Positions 29,851-38,161 of a stretch of 64,000 bases of DNA are shown piece by piece (position 1 is the first letter of the stretch; each line of letters starts with the position of its first letter). A program made the translations under genes and the position numbers. This DNA is from Methanoplanus endosymbiosus (GTDB taxonomy: Archaea; Halobacteriota; Methanomicrobia; Methanomicrobiales; Methanomicrobiaceae), in assembly GCF_024662215.1 (NCBI RefSeq), contig NZ_CP096115.1:992001-1056000 (forward strand), written 5' to 3'. The notes beneath the pieces were generated by a model, which saw only the letters and a program-made list of their open reading frames with translations, searched no databases and was not told where the DNA came from.

Positions 29851-30270
29851 TTTACCATTTTGGCAATACTGTTTTTGGTTCTGTCATTCCTGTTCTTATC
29901 TCCGCCGGAATTGTAGCATTTCTAAAGGTTACACCTGACCGGTTCATCATCATCACATAGACTGCCAGACCTGGCCGGAAGAAATATACCGGGGGAATTA
30001 GAGGTAACAAGGCAGATTCTGACCGATATAAAAGCATTTAATGTAGCAGTGCCCAGGTCATGCCTGAGTTGTTGCAATGTCACATTACATTTTTAACCAC
30101 ATGTAAAACATTACGGACTGAAATCCGATATTATCATTTAAATTATCCACCAACCCCGACAGAATTCAATTGACAGTACAGTAGCAGTGGCGAAAATTAA
30201 AGAAGAACGTAATCCTCAGGGGACATACAAACTAATTGAGAAAGGTACCGGGGATAACTCTCCGATATGA
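29851..30270 (+). pseudogene. decayed partial copy of the membrane protein gene at 28189
   Basis: The stretch is clearly homologous to the 3' half of the gene at 28189: it encodes FGNTVFGSVIPVLISAGIVAFLKVT followed by an in-frame TAG where the intact copy has Trp (CCATGG to ACATAG), and further frame breaks. After about 30055 an unrelated ~120-base stretch interrupts it, and homology resumes at about 30175 (KEERNPQGTYKLIEKGT) to the end. The 5' flank also matches: GGCACAGCTTTATTCACC at 29820-29837 equals the leader of the intact gene. The 5' half of the reading frame is missing. Confidence 0.8.
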
Positions 30271-30353
30271 TTTCAGATTTTCACTCAGATTCAAGAGACA
30301 TTAACGGAATTATAATGAAACCTGACAAAAAAAGAAAATTTAAAATAAAAATT

Positions 30354-30878
30354 TCAGCGTTGTCCCGGAGCTCCACCAGCGCCACCGGCTCCTCCACCGA
30401 CTCCGCCACCGGCAGGCATGCCTGCCGGAACTCCAAGTGCTTCCTGAAGTTCTTCTACAGTAACGCCAAGTTCTGAGGCTACTGATTCAAGATCTATTTC
30501 TTCTCCTTCAACCCTGTCACCAAGTGCAGCAGTAAGCTCATCTTCTGTTACTCCGAGGGTTTCAGCCGCTAAGGCTAAGTCCGGCTCAACACGGACATCT
30601 CCTGACATCCCCATTCCTTCCGGTGCTCCTGCTTCTGTTCCTGCTCTGTCCACATTTTCAGGGGGCATCTCTTCCGGATTTACCCCATCACCTGTCATTT
30701 CAGGTCTTGTCATTTCAGGATCCGGACTGGAAGGTGGGGCAGCAGTTATCTCTGCCTGACTCTGTGAGGTTGTATCTGCTGACTCAGACTGGGATGTGCA
30801 GCCGCACGAGAGGAGGCACAGTGCCACCAGTGAGACTGCAAACAGCAATGATATCTTATTTCTGATTTTGTTTTCCAT
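30354..30878 (-). CDS. small lipoprotein, paralogue of the one at 29081
   Basis: The 174-residue lipoprotein has the same layout as its neighbour: signal helix with lipobox (LLSC, then GC), a longer Pro/Glu/Met linker, the two LGVT helical repeats (LALAAETLGVTEDELTAAL, LESVASELGVTVEELQEAL) and a Gly-rich tail (GGGVGGGAGGAGG). The start at 30878 (MENKIRNK) matches MDSKIKKS of the paralogue; an upstream Met is not supported. The repeat-coding DNA is nearly identical between the two, so duplication or gene conversion is recent. Confidence 0.75.
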   Translation of the reverse strand: MENKIRNKISLLFAVSLVALCLLSCGCTSQSESADTTSQSQAEITAAPPSSPDPEMTRPEMTGDGVNPEEMPPENVDRAGTEAGAPEGMGMSGDVRVEPDLALAAETLGVTEDELTAALGDRVEGEEIDLESVASELGVTVEELQEALGVPAGMPAGGGVGGGAGGAGGAPGQR

Positions 30879-30963
30879 GTTATTACCACATATAGTTATT
30901 ATTCTTATTCTGCCACAATACACTCAGAACGAACCATAACAGACATTGTCTGCCCAATTCTGA

Positions 30964-31722
30964 TTATCTATCAGGTTCAGACTGATTAACTGAGCCCGAT
31001 TCATTTACTAAGGTCGTATCCATTTCAGATTTATCACATGCTTTTAACTCCGGTTCATCTGTGATTTCATTATCCGTTTCAGGTTTGCTGTCCGGTTTCA
31101 AACCGGATTTATCACCTGAATCTGCTTCTGATTTTTCAGCTGAATTTCCGGAATAGAATATCCTGATTTCAGCTGCATCACGGAGAAAATCAATCTTTTC
31201 CACATCTACATCCAGAATATTCAGACCGGTTCTCTCTCTGAGGTCCTCAATAAGCTCTGCTTTTCTGCCTGCTTTTACAAGTTCTATCTTTTCATACAGG
31301 ATCTCCTTTTGCATAACCTCCTTTTTAAAGCCCCAGCCGTTTTCAAGAATCCAGATGACAATTATTACTGCCAGGTTTATGACAATGATTCTGGTGTATT
31401 CCCCCGATTCAAAGAGCACTGAATTCAGGATTGGAAGGGCAACCATCACAAAGAGATATGTCATCTCCCTGATGGGGACTGTTTCTGTCCTGTATCTCAG
31501 AATGGAGAAGAGAGCAAAAAGCCCGAACCCCGCACCGATAGAGAGTTCAATGCTGGTAAAGAGGCCCATTATGAAATACACAATCACATTGAATGCAAGA
31601 AATGTGAAGATGAAATTAGGCTCGCTCCTTTTGGGATAGTAGATAAATCTGACAATTATGAAAGCACTGATGAAATTTATCACAAATCCCAGAACTAACA
31701 GCAGAGCTGAGTTTAGCAGCAT
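30964..31722 (-). CDS. DUF4956 family membrane protein
   Basis: The 252-residue protein has four or five N-terminal membrane helices with the DUF4956 core: GAGFGLFALFSILRYRTETV, then EMTYLFVMVALPILNS. A soluble domain follows (about 130-205, EKIELVKAGRKAELIEDL), and the last ~45 residues are Asp/Glu/Lys/Pro low complexity. Its start overlaps the end of the VTC-domain gene by 10 bases. DUF4956 and VTC proteins are regularly neighbours in prokaryotes, probably as a membrane polyphosphate-related unit; the reaction of DUF4956 is unknown. Confidence 0.85.
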   Translation of the reverse strand: MLLNSALLLVLGFVINFISAFIIVRFIYYPKRSEPNFIFTFLAFNVIVYFIMGLFTSIELSIGAGFGLFALFSILRYRTETVPIREMTYLFVMVALPILNSVLFESGEYTRIIVINLAVIIVIWILENGWGFKKEVMQKEILYEKIELVKAGRKAELIEDLRERTGLNILDVDVEKIDFLRDAAEIRIFYSGNSAEKSEADSGDKSGLKPDSKPETDNEITDEPELKACDKSEMDTTLVNESGSVNQSEPDR

Positions 31723-32543
31723 AGTGCTTCACCTCCGGAAATCCGGGAGAGATACATCAGGTTTGGCTTGAAACGGTTGTGCTTCAGGTTTTTATAGATG
31801 AGTGATACCCCGATGCAGTACTTTGAAAAGCTCCTCTTCCGGACACCATACTTCTGCATTACAGATAGGGCCTTTGATTCAGAGGCGTTTTTGCCACTTT
31901 TAACCTCTGCGATCACAACTTCAGGCAGTGAAATTTTATCACCGGTGTTACTGAATGTCAGCCCGAAGTCAAAGGTGATCCTCTCGCTATAGTTCTTTGA
32001 TACAAGAGTTACCCTTGAATATTCTGTTGTCAGAACCGGGTGGAAAGTATGGTAGTCATACGGAAAGTTGGACTTCAGGAAGAGATCCTGCTCTTCTTTT
32101 GGGAGTATGCCGGATTCTGTGGTTTCTATACGCTTCTTTATCGTGACTCCGGTATTCTTCTTCTCCTTAATCTCCACATAACTCTCACCTGAAGAGAGAT
32201 AACGGCGGGTTCTGAGCTTGAAACGGTTCAGTTTTCCGCTGTGGTGCTGATGGTAGGTTATGAAGGAATTGTCATCATAATATACCGTCTCATAACCGCT
32301 TACTGTGCAGCCTTCAACATCAAGGATTCTGTAATCTCCTGACAGTGCAGAGATTATGTTAAGGCATTCCTCAAAGGTCATCAGGTATTTTGACTCACGC
32401 CTGCTCATGAGATTGGCATCAGACTTTTTCAGTTCTTCAAGGGTTATTATTTCATAATTCTCTATTCCGGATGAGATTTTCCGGATAATATCATCTGTTG
32501 TACTGTTATTTTCATCCGGAATTTTCTGTGCTGCTAAGTTCAT
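31713..32543 (-). CDS. VTC-domain protein (polyphosphate polymerase type)
   Basis: The 276-residue protein carries a VTC domain, the tunnel fold that makes polyphosphate from ATP in yeast Vtc4. Visible family features: SRRESKYLM near the start, FKLRTRRYL, the YVEIKEKKN strand with alternating charged residues, TIKKRIET, and the late IAEVKSGK acid/Lys pair. These basic and acidic residues line the catalytic tunnel in the family. ATG 32543 has GGAGAT upstream; the longer frame to 32720 overlaps a possible small gene and lacks family sequence. Cotranscribed with DUF4956. Confidence 0.85.
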   Translation of the reverse strand: MNLAAQKIPDENNSTTDDIIRKISSGIENYEIITLEELKKSDANLMSRRESKYLMTFEECLNIISALSGDYRILDVEGCTVSGYETVYYDDNSFITYHQHHSGKLNRFKLRTRRYLSSGESYVEIKEKKNTGVTIKKRIETTESGILPKEEQDLFLKSNFPYDYHTFHPVLTTEYSRVTLVSKNYSERITFDFGLTFSNTGDKISLPEVVIAEVKSGKNASESKALSVMQKYGVRKRSFSKYCIGVSLIYKNLKHNRFKPNLMYLSRISGGEALCC

Positions 32544-32571
32544 AATTATATCTCCATATTTTGGGTTATTT

Positions 32572-32838
32572 TTATTGTCCGGAGATAAACTCCATGACCG
32601 CACCATAGCGGCTGTATGTATACTCTGTTGATTCATTCGGTGACGAAGTGAAATCTTCGGGACTTTCCAGGTGTGTATAACCTTCTGTTTCACCCTCCGT
32701 GCCTGTGACGTACGGCTCAATCATCGAATGGTAGCGGGTGTATAACCCCTCCGTCTTCTCCGGTTCAAAGGAGTTGGTTGCCACCGGCAGAGCAGATGCA
32801 AAAAGAACTGATATTTTTTTGCCGGACAAAATATTCAC
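32572..32838 (-). CDS. possible small exported protein upstream of VTC gene
   Basis: Uncertain gene of about 88 residues, GTG start. It would begin NILSGKKISVLFASALPVATNSF, a plausible signal peptide, followed by an acidic, Tyr/Glu/Thr-rich body with two similar segments (YTRYHSMIEPY and YSRYGAVMEFI). It ends 28 bases before the VTC gene on the same strand. A longer form starting at 32889 is possible. No family recognised; short exported proteins are known beside VTC/DUF4956 genes, which is the main support. Confidence 0.4.
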   Translation of the reverse strand: MNILSGKKISVLFASALPVATNSFEPEKTEGLYTRYHSMIEPYVTGTEGETEGYTHLESPEDFTSSPNESTEYTYSRYGAVMEFISGQ

Positions 32839-33024
32839 TCCCGGTTTCCCTTTTCCTTCAATATTCTGATTGTTAGCTATCGTCAGCACAATGTATAGTA
32901 AATCTTACATTATGTTATAAATATGATACACATCCCGATGGTTAAATGTACTATTGATATGATTATCAGCCCTGCATTGTGAAGATCAGCTCAGACAGTA
33001 AACAGGTGCCGGAAAATTATAATA

Positions 33025-33054
33025 CTAATCACGATTAGTACTAATCATGATTAG
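33025..33054 (+). promoter_or_regulatory. tandem palindromic operator overlapping the ATPase start codon
   Basis: Two 14-base palindromic units, CTAATCACGATTAG (33025-33038) and CTAATCATGATTAG (33041-33054), lie 16 bases apart. The second contains the ATG of the ATPase gene at 33047. A TATA-like AAATTATAATA sits immediately upstream (33013-33024), so transcription should begin inside the operator and give an almost leaderless mRNA. A repressor bound here would block initiation. The whole arrangement is repeated at 34764-34793. Confidence 0.65.
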
Positions 33055-34444
33055 GGATTTTATTGATCGTGAGAAGGAGCAGGAGGTTCTGAAGAGAGAA
33101 TGGAATTCAGATGGAGGCCGCCTCATAATCATCTACGGCAGGAGACGTGTTGGAAAAACAAGGCTTGTAAATGAATTCATAAAAGGCAAAGAGGGTATAA
33201 TGTTCTTTGCCGAAGATGTCACCGTTCAGATCCAGATTAACGGCCTCAAAGCTGAAATTGCCGGATATTTAAACGATGAACTTTTACAGGGCCTGACAAT
33301 AAAATCATGGACTGAATTATTCACATATCTCATGAAAAATCCGCCGGATAAAAGATCTTATCTTATAATAGACGAATTCACGTACCTGATCAGAAGTGAT
33401 AAAAGTATTCTTTCAGCAATCCAGAAGGCATGGGACAGGGGACTGTCTGACTCTTTATGGTGCATTATTCTCTCCGGGTCTCTGCTAAACCTTATGAGCG
33501 AATATGCCCTCTCCTATACTTCACCATTATATGGCAGAAGAACAAGGGATATGCTCTTAAAACCTCTTGAATTTAAAGATGCAAAATTATTTCTCAGCCA
33601 GAATGAGAAAGACAGCTTAAAAACCTATTTCACAACCGGAGGAGTGCCTGAATACCTGCAAAAGGCTTCGGAATATGAGACATATGAAGAATTTGTGAGA
33701 AATGAATTTTTCTCAAATTTCGGTTACTTCTACCGTGAGCCATATTTCCTCCTGTCACAGGAATTCCGGGAATTAAAGACCTACCAGGGAATACTCTCAG
33801 CCATTGCAGAGGGAAAGACAAAACCTTCTGATATTGCAGTAAACTGCGGAATAGATACCAGAAAGATATACCCATATCTGGATGGACTGATAAGACTTGG
33901 ATTTATCGAAAAAGAGACACCACTCTTAAGCAGCCAAAAATCCGGAATATACATAATCAAAGATTCTGTTATTGATTTCTGGTACAGTTTTGTAAGTCCT
34001 AACAGAAATGAGATTGAGAGAGGATGTTACACAAATTATGACTTTAACAAATATTTCGGAAAAAAATTTGAATCTTTTGTCAGAAATGAAATTGCACCGG
34101 CTATATTTCCCAAAGCCAGAACCGGCAGATGGTGGCATAAAGGAGAGGAGATTGATCTGATTGCAGTAGATGATGATGCAGAAACGATAATATTTGCAGA
34201 AGTTAAATACGGTAAAAAATCCGCATCAGATGCTTTAAAAATACTTAATAAACTTGAACAGAAATCAGAATACGTCAAAAACAGCACCAAAAACAGCACA
34301 AAAAACAATGAGGATTATACAAAGAAATATGCGTTGTTTGCCGGAAAAATCACAGATAAAGATAAAATTACAGACAGAGATAAAATCAAAGGGGATAATT
34401 ATCTGATTTATGACCTTGATGATATGATGAAATATCTGATGTGA
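33047..34444 (+). CDS. archaeal AAA ATPase with C-terminal DUF234 nuclease-like domain
   Basis: The 465-residue protein belongs to the archaeal ATPase family that expands in accessory DNA. The N-terminus FIDREKE is typical. Walker A is GRRRVGKTRL (about 31-40), Walker B YLIIDEFTYL, sensor LSGS. A winged-helix part follows (about 240-300, PSDIAVNCGIDTRKIYPYL). The C-terminal DUF234 domain has a restriction-like core: RWWHKGEEIDLIAVD and IIFAEVKYGKK. Function in vivo is not established. Its start codon lies inside a palindromic operator. Confidence 0.88.
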   Translation: MIRDFIDREKEQEVLKREWNSDGGRLIIIYGRRRVGKTRLVNEFIKGKEGIMFFAEDVTVQIQINGLKAEIAGYLNDELLQGLTIKSWTELFTYLMKNPPDKRSYLIIDEFTYLIRSDKSILSAIQKAWDRGLSDSLWCIILSGSLLNLMSEYALSYTSPLYGRRTRDMLLKPLEFKDAKLFLSQNEKDSLKTYFTTGGVPEYLQKASEYETYEEFVRNEFFSNFGYFYREPYFLLSQEFRELKTYQGILSAIAEGKTKPSDIAVNCGIDTRKIYPYLDGLIRLGFIEKETPLLSSQKSGIYIIKDSVIDFWYSFVSPNRNEIERGCYTNYDFNKYFGKKFESFVRNEIAPAIFPKARTGRWWHKGEEIDLIAVDDDAETIIFAEVKYGKKSASDALKILNKLEQKSEYVKNSTKNSTKNNEDYTKKYALFAGKITDKDKITDRDKIKGDNYLIYDLDDMMKYLM

Positions 34445-34538
34445 TAAATAATTTCATATGCTACTCTGAGAAATGATGAAATATCTGGTATGACAATTAT
34501 GAATCCTGTAAATTTTGTAATGGAATGTGAGGATTAAA

Positions 34539-34745
34539 ATGAAAACAGATTCTGAAATTAAGATTTCCGGTCTTGAAATACTAAACCAGCATCTTGGTAT
34601 GGTAGAAGCTGAAAGATTTATTGCTCTTATTCAAAGGGATAAATTTGATTATACAAGATGGCGGGAATCCCTCTTTGAAGATTTAAGCGGAGAAGAGATA
34701 AGCAGAAGGGCAATGGAGCATCAGAAGCATCTTAAAGATGAATAA
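34539..34745 (+). CDS. small protein, possible antitoxin-like
   Basis: A 68-residue protein with GTGAGG as ribosome site before ATG 34539. Sequence features: KISGLEILNQHLGMVEAERFIALIQRDKFDYTRWRESLF, then EISRRAMEHQKH. This type of small protein recurs in archaeal and cyanobacterial genomes near toxin-antitoxin genes, but I cannot name the family or see a toxin beside it. It lies between the ATPase gene and the truncated second copy of the ATPase promoter. Confidence 0.6.
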   Translation: MKTDSEIKISGLEILNQHLGMVEAERFIALIQRDKFDYTRWRESLFEDLSGEEISRRAMEHQKHLKDE

Positions 34746-34763
34746 AACCTGAAAATAATAATA

Positions 34764-34815
34764 CTAATCACAATTAGTACTAATCATGATTAGGTATTTT
34801 ATTGATCGTGAGTAA
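34764..34815 (+). pseudogene. truncated copy of the ATPase promoter, operator and first nine codons
   Basis: The palindromes CTAATCACAATTAG (34764-34777) and CTAATCATGATTAG (34780-34793) repeat the operator at 33025, including the 16-base spacing and the embedded ATG (34786). Translation from it gives MIRYFIDRE and then TAA, against MIRDFIDREKE in the intact gene. It is therefore the leftover front end of a second ATPase gene, or a promoter carried along by recombination; the small gene at 34829 now lies directly behind it. Confidence 0.75.
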
Positions 34816-34828
34816 AAACAGAGTTATA

Positions 34829-35062
34829 ATGATTGAAGATTTAATCGAAGATTTCATCAGAGAATACAGCGGGGAATTCACAATAGCAGAACTCCGGAAT
34901 AACTTTCCGGAGAAGATTAGCAGTCCGGAGTTTGAACAATTAACTGATGCCCTTAAAGAATCCAATAAAATCGGAACAGATGCAGACGGGTATGTTATCT
35001 GGATTTACAACCCGGAAATTTACAGGAAATATGCTGCACGTGATGATTTAAGAGTCCGATGA
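34829..35062 (+). CDS. small winged-helix-like protein
   Basis: The 77-residue protein (MIEDLIEDFIREYSGEF...) has a compact helix-helix-strand pattern ending DADGYVIWIYNPEIYRKYAARDDLRVR. It is a paralogue of the C-terminal ~85 residues of the protein at 53942 (FIREWSGHF..., DSKGYIGWIFSRELYTKYATKPELRLRQ), which suggests a DNA-binding fold of a shared accessory module. ATG 34829 is preferred to the TTG at 34802, which overlaps the truncated ATPase start. It probably uses the captured promoter at 34764. Confidence 0.6.
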   Translation: MIEDLIEDFIREYSGEFTIAELRNNFPEKISSPEFEQLTDALKESNKIGTDADGYVIWIYNPEIYRKYAARDDLRVR

Positions 35063-35236
35063 AAAACAGAGGCTAACCATATGACAATCTGATTGAAATT
35101 TTGGGCATCAATACCTGCTATATGGGTTATCTGTTGGAAAGAATATCAGCCCAACACTATTCCCGGGAATATTACTCTCAAAATCACTTATTACCTCAGA
35201 AGATCATTTCCAGAACCAGAACTCACATTGCCGGAT

Positions 35237-35434
35237 TCATAATTTAACAAGAGCCTCTTCTGATCTTTTCTTCAGCTCTTCTCTTTTTTGCAGTATCTCA
35301 CTTTGGATCTGCCGACCCACTTTTGTATCATCCAGACCCTTTCTGATAACAGATACAACATACTCCTGATCTTCTGTGGAGAGATTACTGATATCGCTTA
35401 AAATCTTATCTATCCGGAGTGAATGGTGGGACAT
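35237..35434 (-). CDS. small charged protein, function unknown
   Basis: A 65-residue, highly charged and helical protein (IDKILSDISNLSTEDQEYVVSVIRKGL..., EILQKREELKKRSEEALVKL). Size and helix content resemble antitoxins or small regulators, but no toxin is adjacent. The tRNA-Ala gene is 36 bases beyond its start. Support is limited to a sensible amino acid composition and an isolated frame. Confidence 0.45.
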   Translation of the reverse strand: MSHHSLRIDKILSDISNLSTEDQEYVVSVIRKGLDDTKVGRQIQSEILQKREELKKRSEEALVKL

Positions 35435-35470
35435 ATTATAAGCTTACAGATTTGAAAGAGATAATGTAGA

Positions 35471-35542
35471 TGGACCTGGCGGGATTTGAACCCGCGGCCT
35501 TTACGATGCGAACGTAACGATCTACCCCTGATCTACAGGCCC
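35471..35542 (-). tRNA. tRNA-Ala (anticodon CGC)
   Basis: On the minus strand the 72-base stretch folds as a complete tRNA. Acceptor arms are GGGCCTG and CAGGTCC, D arm GATC/GATC, anticodon stem TTACG/CGTAA with loop TTCGCAT (anticodon CGC, reading GCG), T arm GCGGG/CCCGC around TTCAAAT. The third acceptor pair is G-U, the alanine identity element, and the discriminator is A. CCA is not encoded and no intron is present. Confidence 0.95.
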
Positions 35543-35837
35543 TGACCAGCAATCACCCGATAATTGTCAGGCAATTATTGTACGATCTGCATTAATTAAA
35601 ACATGCCGGAATTACACCGGACAATAATTTTGGGCAATAATCCCCGACCATAAACCCCCACCATCATAACACCTGCAAAAGGCATCAAAAAAATATTTCC
35701 CGGCCATATTCCAATATAGAAATATGGCGACATCAGATTAAATTCTCAGATAATGAGAGATCTTCCGGAGATCTATCAGAAATCAATCAAAGATTAATCG
35801 GAGATCAACCGAAAATTTAAGATAATCCTGTGAATAC
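35543..35837. other. intergenic region between tfb and tRNA-Ala
   Basis: About 295 AT-rich bases with no gene. It should contain the tRNA-Ala promoter (minus strand) and the end of the tfb transcript. Several GATC/AGATC direct repeats occur at 35755-35815 (GAGATC, CAGAAATCAATCAAAGATTAATCGGAGATC type), with no clear structure. Confidence 0.4.
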
Positions 35838-36845
35838 TCACAGAATAATCTCAATGTCAAGCTTCTCTGCAAGTTCTTTGTATCTGTTCCTGATAGTAAC
35901 CTCAGTCACACCGGCAACCTCGGCAACCTCACGCTGGGTTCTGCGTTCTCCGCCAAGAATTGAAGAGATATAGATAGCAGCGGCAGCGACACCTGTAGGC
36001 CCTCTTCCGCTGGTAAGCTCCTTCTCACCGGCCTGCCTGAGAATCTCAACTGCCCTTGACTGAACCTCACCCTTAAGATTCAGACCTGAACAGAAACGCG
36101 GCACATAATCAATAGGTGATGTAGGCAGAAGTTTTAATCCGAGTTCCCTTGAGATGAACCTGTATGTCCTTCCTATCTCCTTTCTTGAGACACGGGATAC
36201 CTCAGCAATCTCATCAAGTGTTCGCGGGACATTGCACTGGCGGCAGGCTGCATACAGTGCAGCTGCTGCAACACCCTCAATACTCCTTCCGCGAATGAGA
36301 TTCTTGTCAACCGCATCACGATAGACAACAGCCGCAGTCTCACGGACATTCCTTGGAAGACCAAGAGCAGATGCCATACGGTCAAGTTCTGACAGTGCAA
36401 ATGCAAGGTTTCTCTCCGTAGCATTTGATACACGAATCCTCCTCTGCCATTTACGCAGACGGTAGAGCTGTGCACGGTTCTTTGAAGAGATAGCACGGCC
36501 GTAGGAGTCACGGTTTCTCCAGTCAATCATTGTGGAGAGACCCTTATCGTGGATAGTAAAGGTCATCGGTGCACCGACACGTGAACGCTTCATCCTCTGA
36601 TCATGATCGAAGGCACGCCACTCAGGACCCCGGTCAATAAACTCCTCTTCAAGAACAAGACCACAGTTCTGACAGGTAAGTTCAGCACGTTCATAATCCT
36701 GCACAAGCTGCCGGCTTCCGCACTCAGGACAGACAGTCTTTGTGGAACTCTCATGCTTATTCTTTACCTTCTCAACCGTAGTTGATCTGTTCTTAAGTGC
36801 CTCTCTCTGGCTCTGGAGTTGTTTAAGTTTTTCAAGTTCCTGCAT
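35838..36845 (-). CDS. tfb: transcription initiation factor TFB
   Basis: Archaeal TFIIB homologue that joins TBP at the BRE/TATA element and recruits RNA polymerase. The 335 residues comprise an N-terminal zinc ribbon (Cys39, Cys42, Cys58, Cys61 in CPECG...CQNCG), the B-reader segment ([20 protein letters not shown]) and two cyclin-fold repeats (about 130-225 and 230-330; [12 protein letters not shown] and [11 protein letters not shown]), ending with a helix-turn-helix ([20 protein letters not shown]). Length is normal; the N-terminal ~30 residues are extra charged coil. Gar1 is immediately upstream on the same strand, a common archaeal pairing. Confidence 0.97.
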   Translation of the reverse strand: MQELEKLKQLQSQREALKNRSTTVEKVKNKHESSTKTVCPECGSRQLVQDYERAELTCQNCGLVLEEEFIDRGPEWRAFDHDQRMKRSRVGAPMTFTIHDKGLSTMIDWRNRDSYGRAISSKNRAQLYRLRKWQRRIRVSNATERNLAFALSELDRMASALGLPRNVRETAAVVYRDAVDKNLIRGRSIEGVAAAALYAACRQCNVPRTLDEIAEVSRVSRKEIGRTYRFISRELGLKLLPTSPIDYVPRFCSGLNLKGEVQSRAVEILRQAGEKELTSGRGPTGVAAAAIYISSILGGERRTQREVAEVAGVTEVTIRNRYKELAEKLDIEIIL

Positions 36846-36863
36846 ATTTGTATCACCGAAATA

Positions 36864-37097
36864 TTATTTAGTGTAGAGTTTTTCACCGGCTATACGATTC
36901 TTTGTGCTTCTGCAGCTGACAGATGCATAAGGCTTCTTAATATTTCCGTATATCTCTACAAGTTTTCCGACAGGTTTTTGCCTCCTGTCAACAACATCTG
37001 AATAGAGACGTGGAAGCTGAGCTGCATCACAGTTTATTACCAAAAGATGCTCACTTTGAATAAATTGTACATTGCCTGCCAACTTCAAAAAAACCAT
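36864..37097 (-). CDS. gar1: H/ACA RNP subunit Gar1
   Basis: The 77-residue protein is a Gar1 beta-barrel: LGxV-like LAGNVQFIQSEHLLVIN, then LPRLYSDVVDRRQKPVGKLVEIYGNIKKPYASV, which matches the family signature (V.D.....VGKV.D.FGPV..PY..V). It stabilises the Cbf5 pseudouridine synthase complex guided by H/ACA RNAs. It sits 18 bases upstream of tfb on the same strand, in the same operon. Length is normal for archaeal Gar1. Confidence 0.9.
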   Translation of the reverse strand: MVFLKLAGNVQFIQSEHLLVINCDAAQLPRLYSDVVDRRQKPVGKLVEIYGNIKKPYASVSCRSTKNRIAGEKLYTK

Positions 37098-37188
37098 TCC
37101 TTAAAATCCGGGTAACTGGCGATAATTCGCAACCTATATATATTTATTTTGATCTTATAAAAAAGTTTCGTGAATATTTATATAATAA

Positions 37189-37836
37189 TTAACTTTTGAT
37201 CATCCAGTCGATATTTTCCATAGACAATATACTATTTGAACTTATTTCATCCATGCCGGCACCCATGGCAACAGCCTTTCGCGCGTATGAATCCATGAGA
37301 TCCCCCGGCCCGTGTGCATCGGAATCCACAACAATTCTGCACCCGCAGAGCTTTGCAACTTTTAAAACATGACCGTTTGTCCGGTTATGGCCGCCTCTGC
37401 CTGTAATCTCAACGGCAACACCATTTTCAGCCGCTAAAAAGCCCTCTTCTTCAGTTAAAAAACCGGGATGCGCCAGAATATCAACATCAGAAGAACTGCA
37501 TGCAGCCATGTTCGTCCCCGGACAGACAGGTTCTGTAACAGTCTCACCATGCACAATAACAACCCCTGCGCCCTCATCCTTCGCTCTTTTGGCAAGTGCT
37601 GCAATCTCATCAGGAGGGACGTGGGTGATCTCAACCCCGGCAATGACATGTACACCATACAGGGAAGACGAACTGACAACCTCAAGCACAGACGAGAGAA
37701 CTGAAGAGATATTTGAGGCATCCACATGATCAGTAATCCCAAGAACCCTGTAGCCCAGCACAGAAGCCCTTCTCACAAGCTCAGACGGTAAAAGCTCACC
37801 ATCTGAAAAGACAGTATGCGTGTGAAGGTCGTACAT
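37189..37836 (-). CDS. PHP-domain phosphoesterase, histidinol-phosphatase type
   Basis: The 215-residue PHP-domain metalloenzyme has its metal ligands visible: HTHTVFSDGE near the N-terminus, ITDHVD, GVEITHVP, VIVHGE, DILAHPGF, and the C-terminal VDSDAHGP. Such proteins hydrolyse phosphate esters, for example histidinol phosphate, or act in nucleic acid repair; the natural substrate is not evident. It is 2 bases downstream of SRP19 on the same strand, so cotranscribed. Archaeal SRP19-adjacent PHP proteins are often annotated as histidinol phosphate phosphatase. Confidence 0.85.
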   Translation of the reverse strand: MYDLHTHTVFSDGELLPSELVRRASVLGYRVLGITDHVDASNISSVLSSVLEVVSSSSLYGVHVIAGVEITHVPPDEIAALAKRAKDEGAGVVIVHGETVTEPVCPGTNMAACSSSDVDILAHPGFLTEEEGFLAAENGVAVEITGRGGHNRTNGHVLKVAKLCGCRIVVDSDAHGPGDLMDSYARKAVAMGAGMDEISSNSILSMENIDWMIKS

Positions 37837-37838
37837 CT

Positions 37839-38108
37839 CTATTTTGCCCCGATTCCGGCAGCTATCTTCTTTAAAAGCTCTTCTTTAGGGCCGGAATATT
37901 TGACACGGACACGGCCCTTCTTATCCAGCCAGAATGCCGGATGGCTCTTCTCCTCGACAACCGGGTTTAAACCGGCTTTTTTTAAGGCAGAAACAATAGA
38001 ATTCAGATCAGGAAACTGCACTGCAAGATTTTTCGGCACGCGCCTCCCCTCACTGCGCTTCAGCTTCTGATCAAAATAACAGGGATAAATGACCAGCTCT
38101 TTTTTCAT
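37839..38108 (-). CDS. srp19: signal recognition particle protein SRP19
   Basis: The 89-residue protein matches SRP19, which binds the tips of helices 6 and 8 of archaeal 7S RNA and prepares it for SRP54. Motifs: LVIYPCYFDQKLKRSEGRRV, PKNLAV, AVEKxHPAFWLDKKGRVRV-type EEKSHPAFWLDKKGRVRV. Length is normal. It is divergent from hypB, with 53 bases between start codons. Confidence 0.95.
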   Translation of the reverse strand: MKKELVIYPCYFDQKLKRSEGRRVPKNLAVQFPDLNSIVSALKKAGLNPVVEEKSHPAFWLDKKGRVRVKYSGPKEELLKKIAAGIGAK

Positions 38109-38161
38109 AATAAATATATGACAGGTGCCCTTATTAACAGATCCCAGTCAAAATAGATCTT

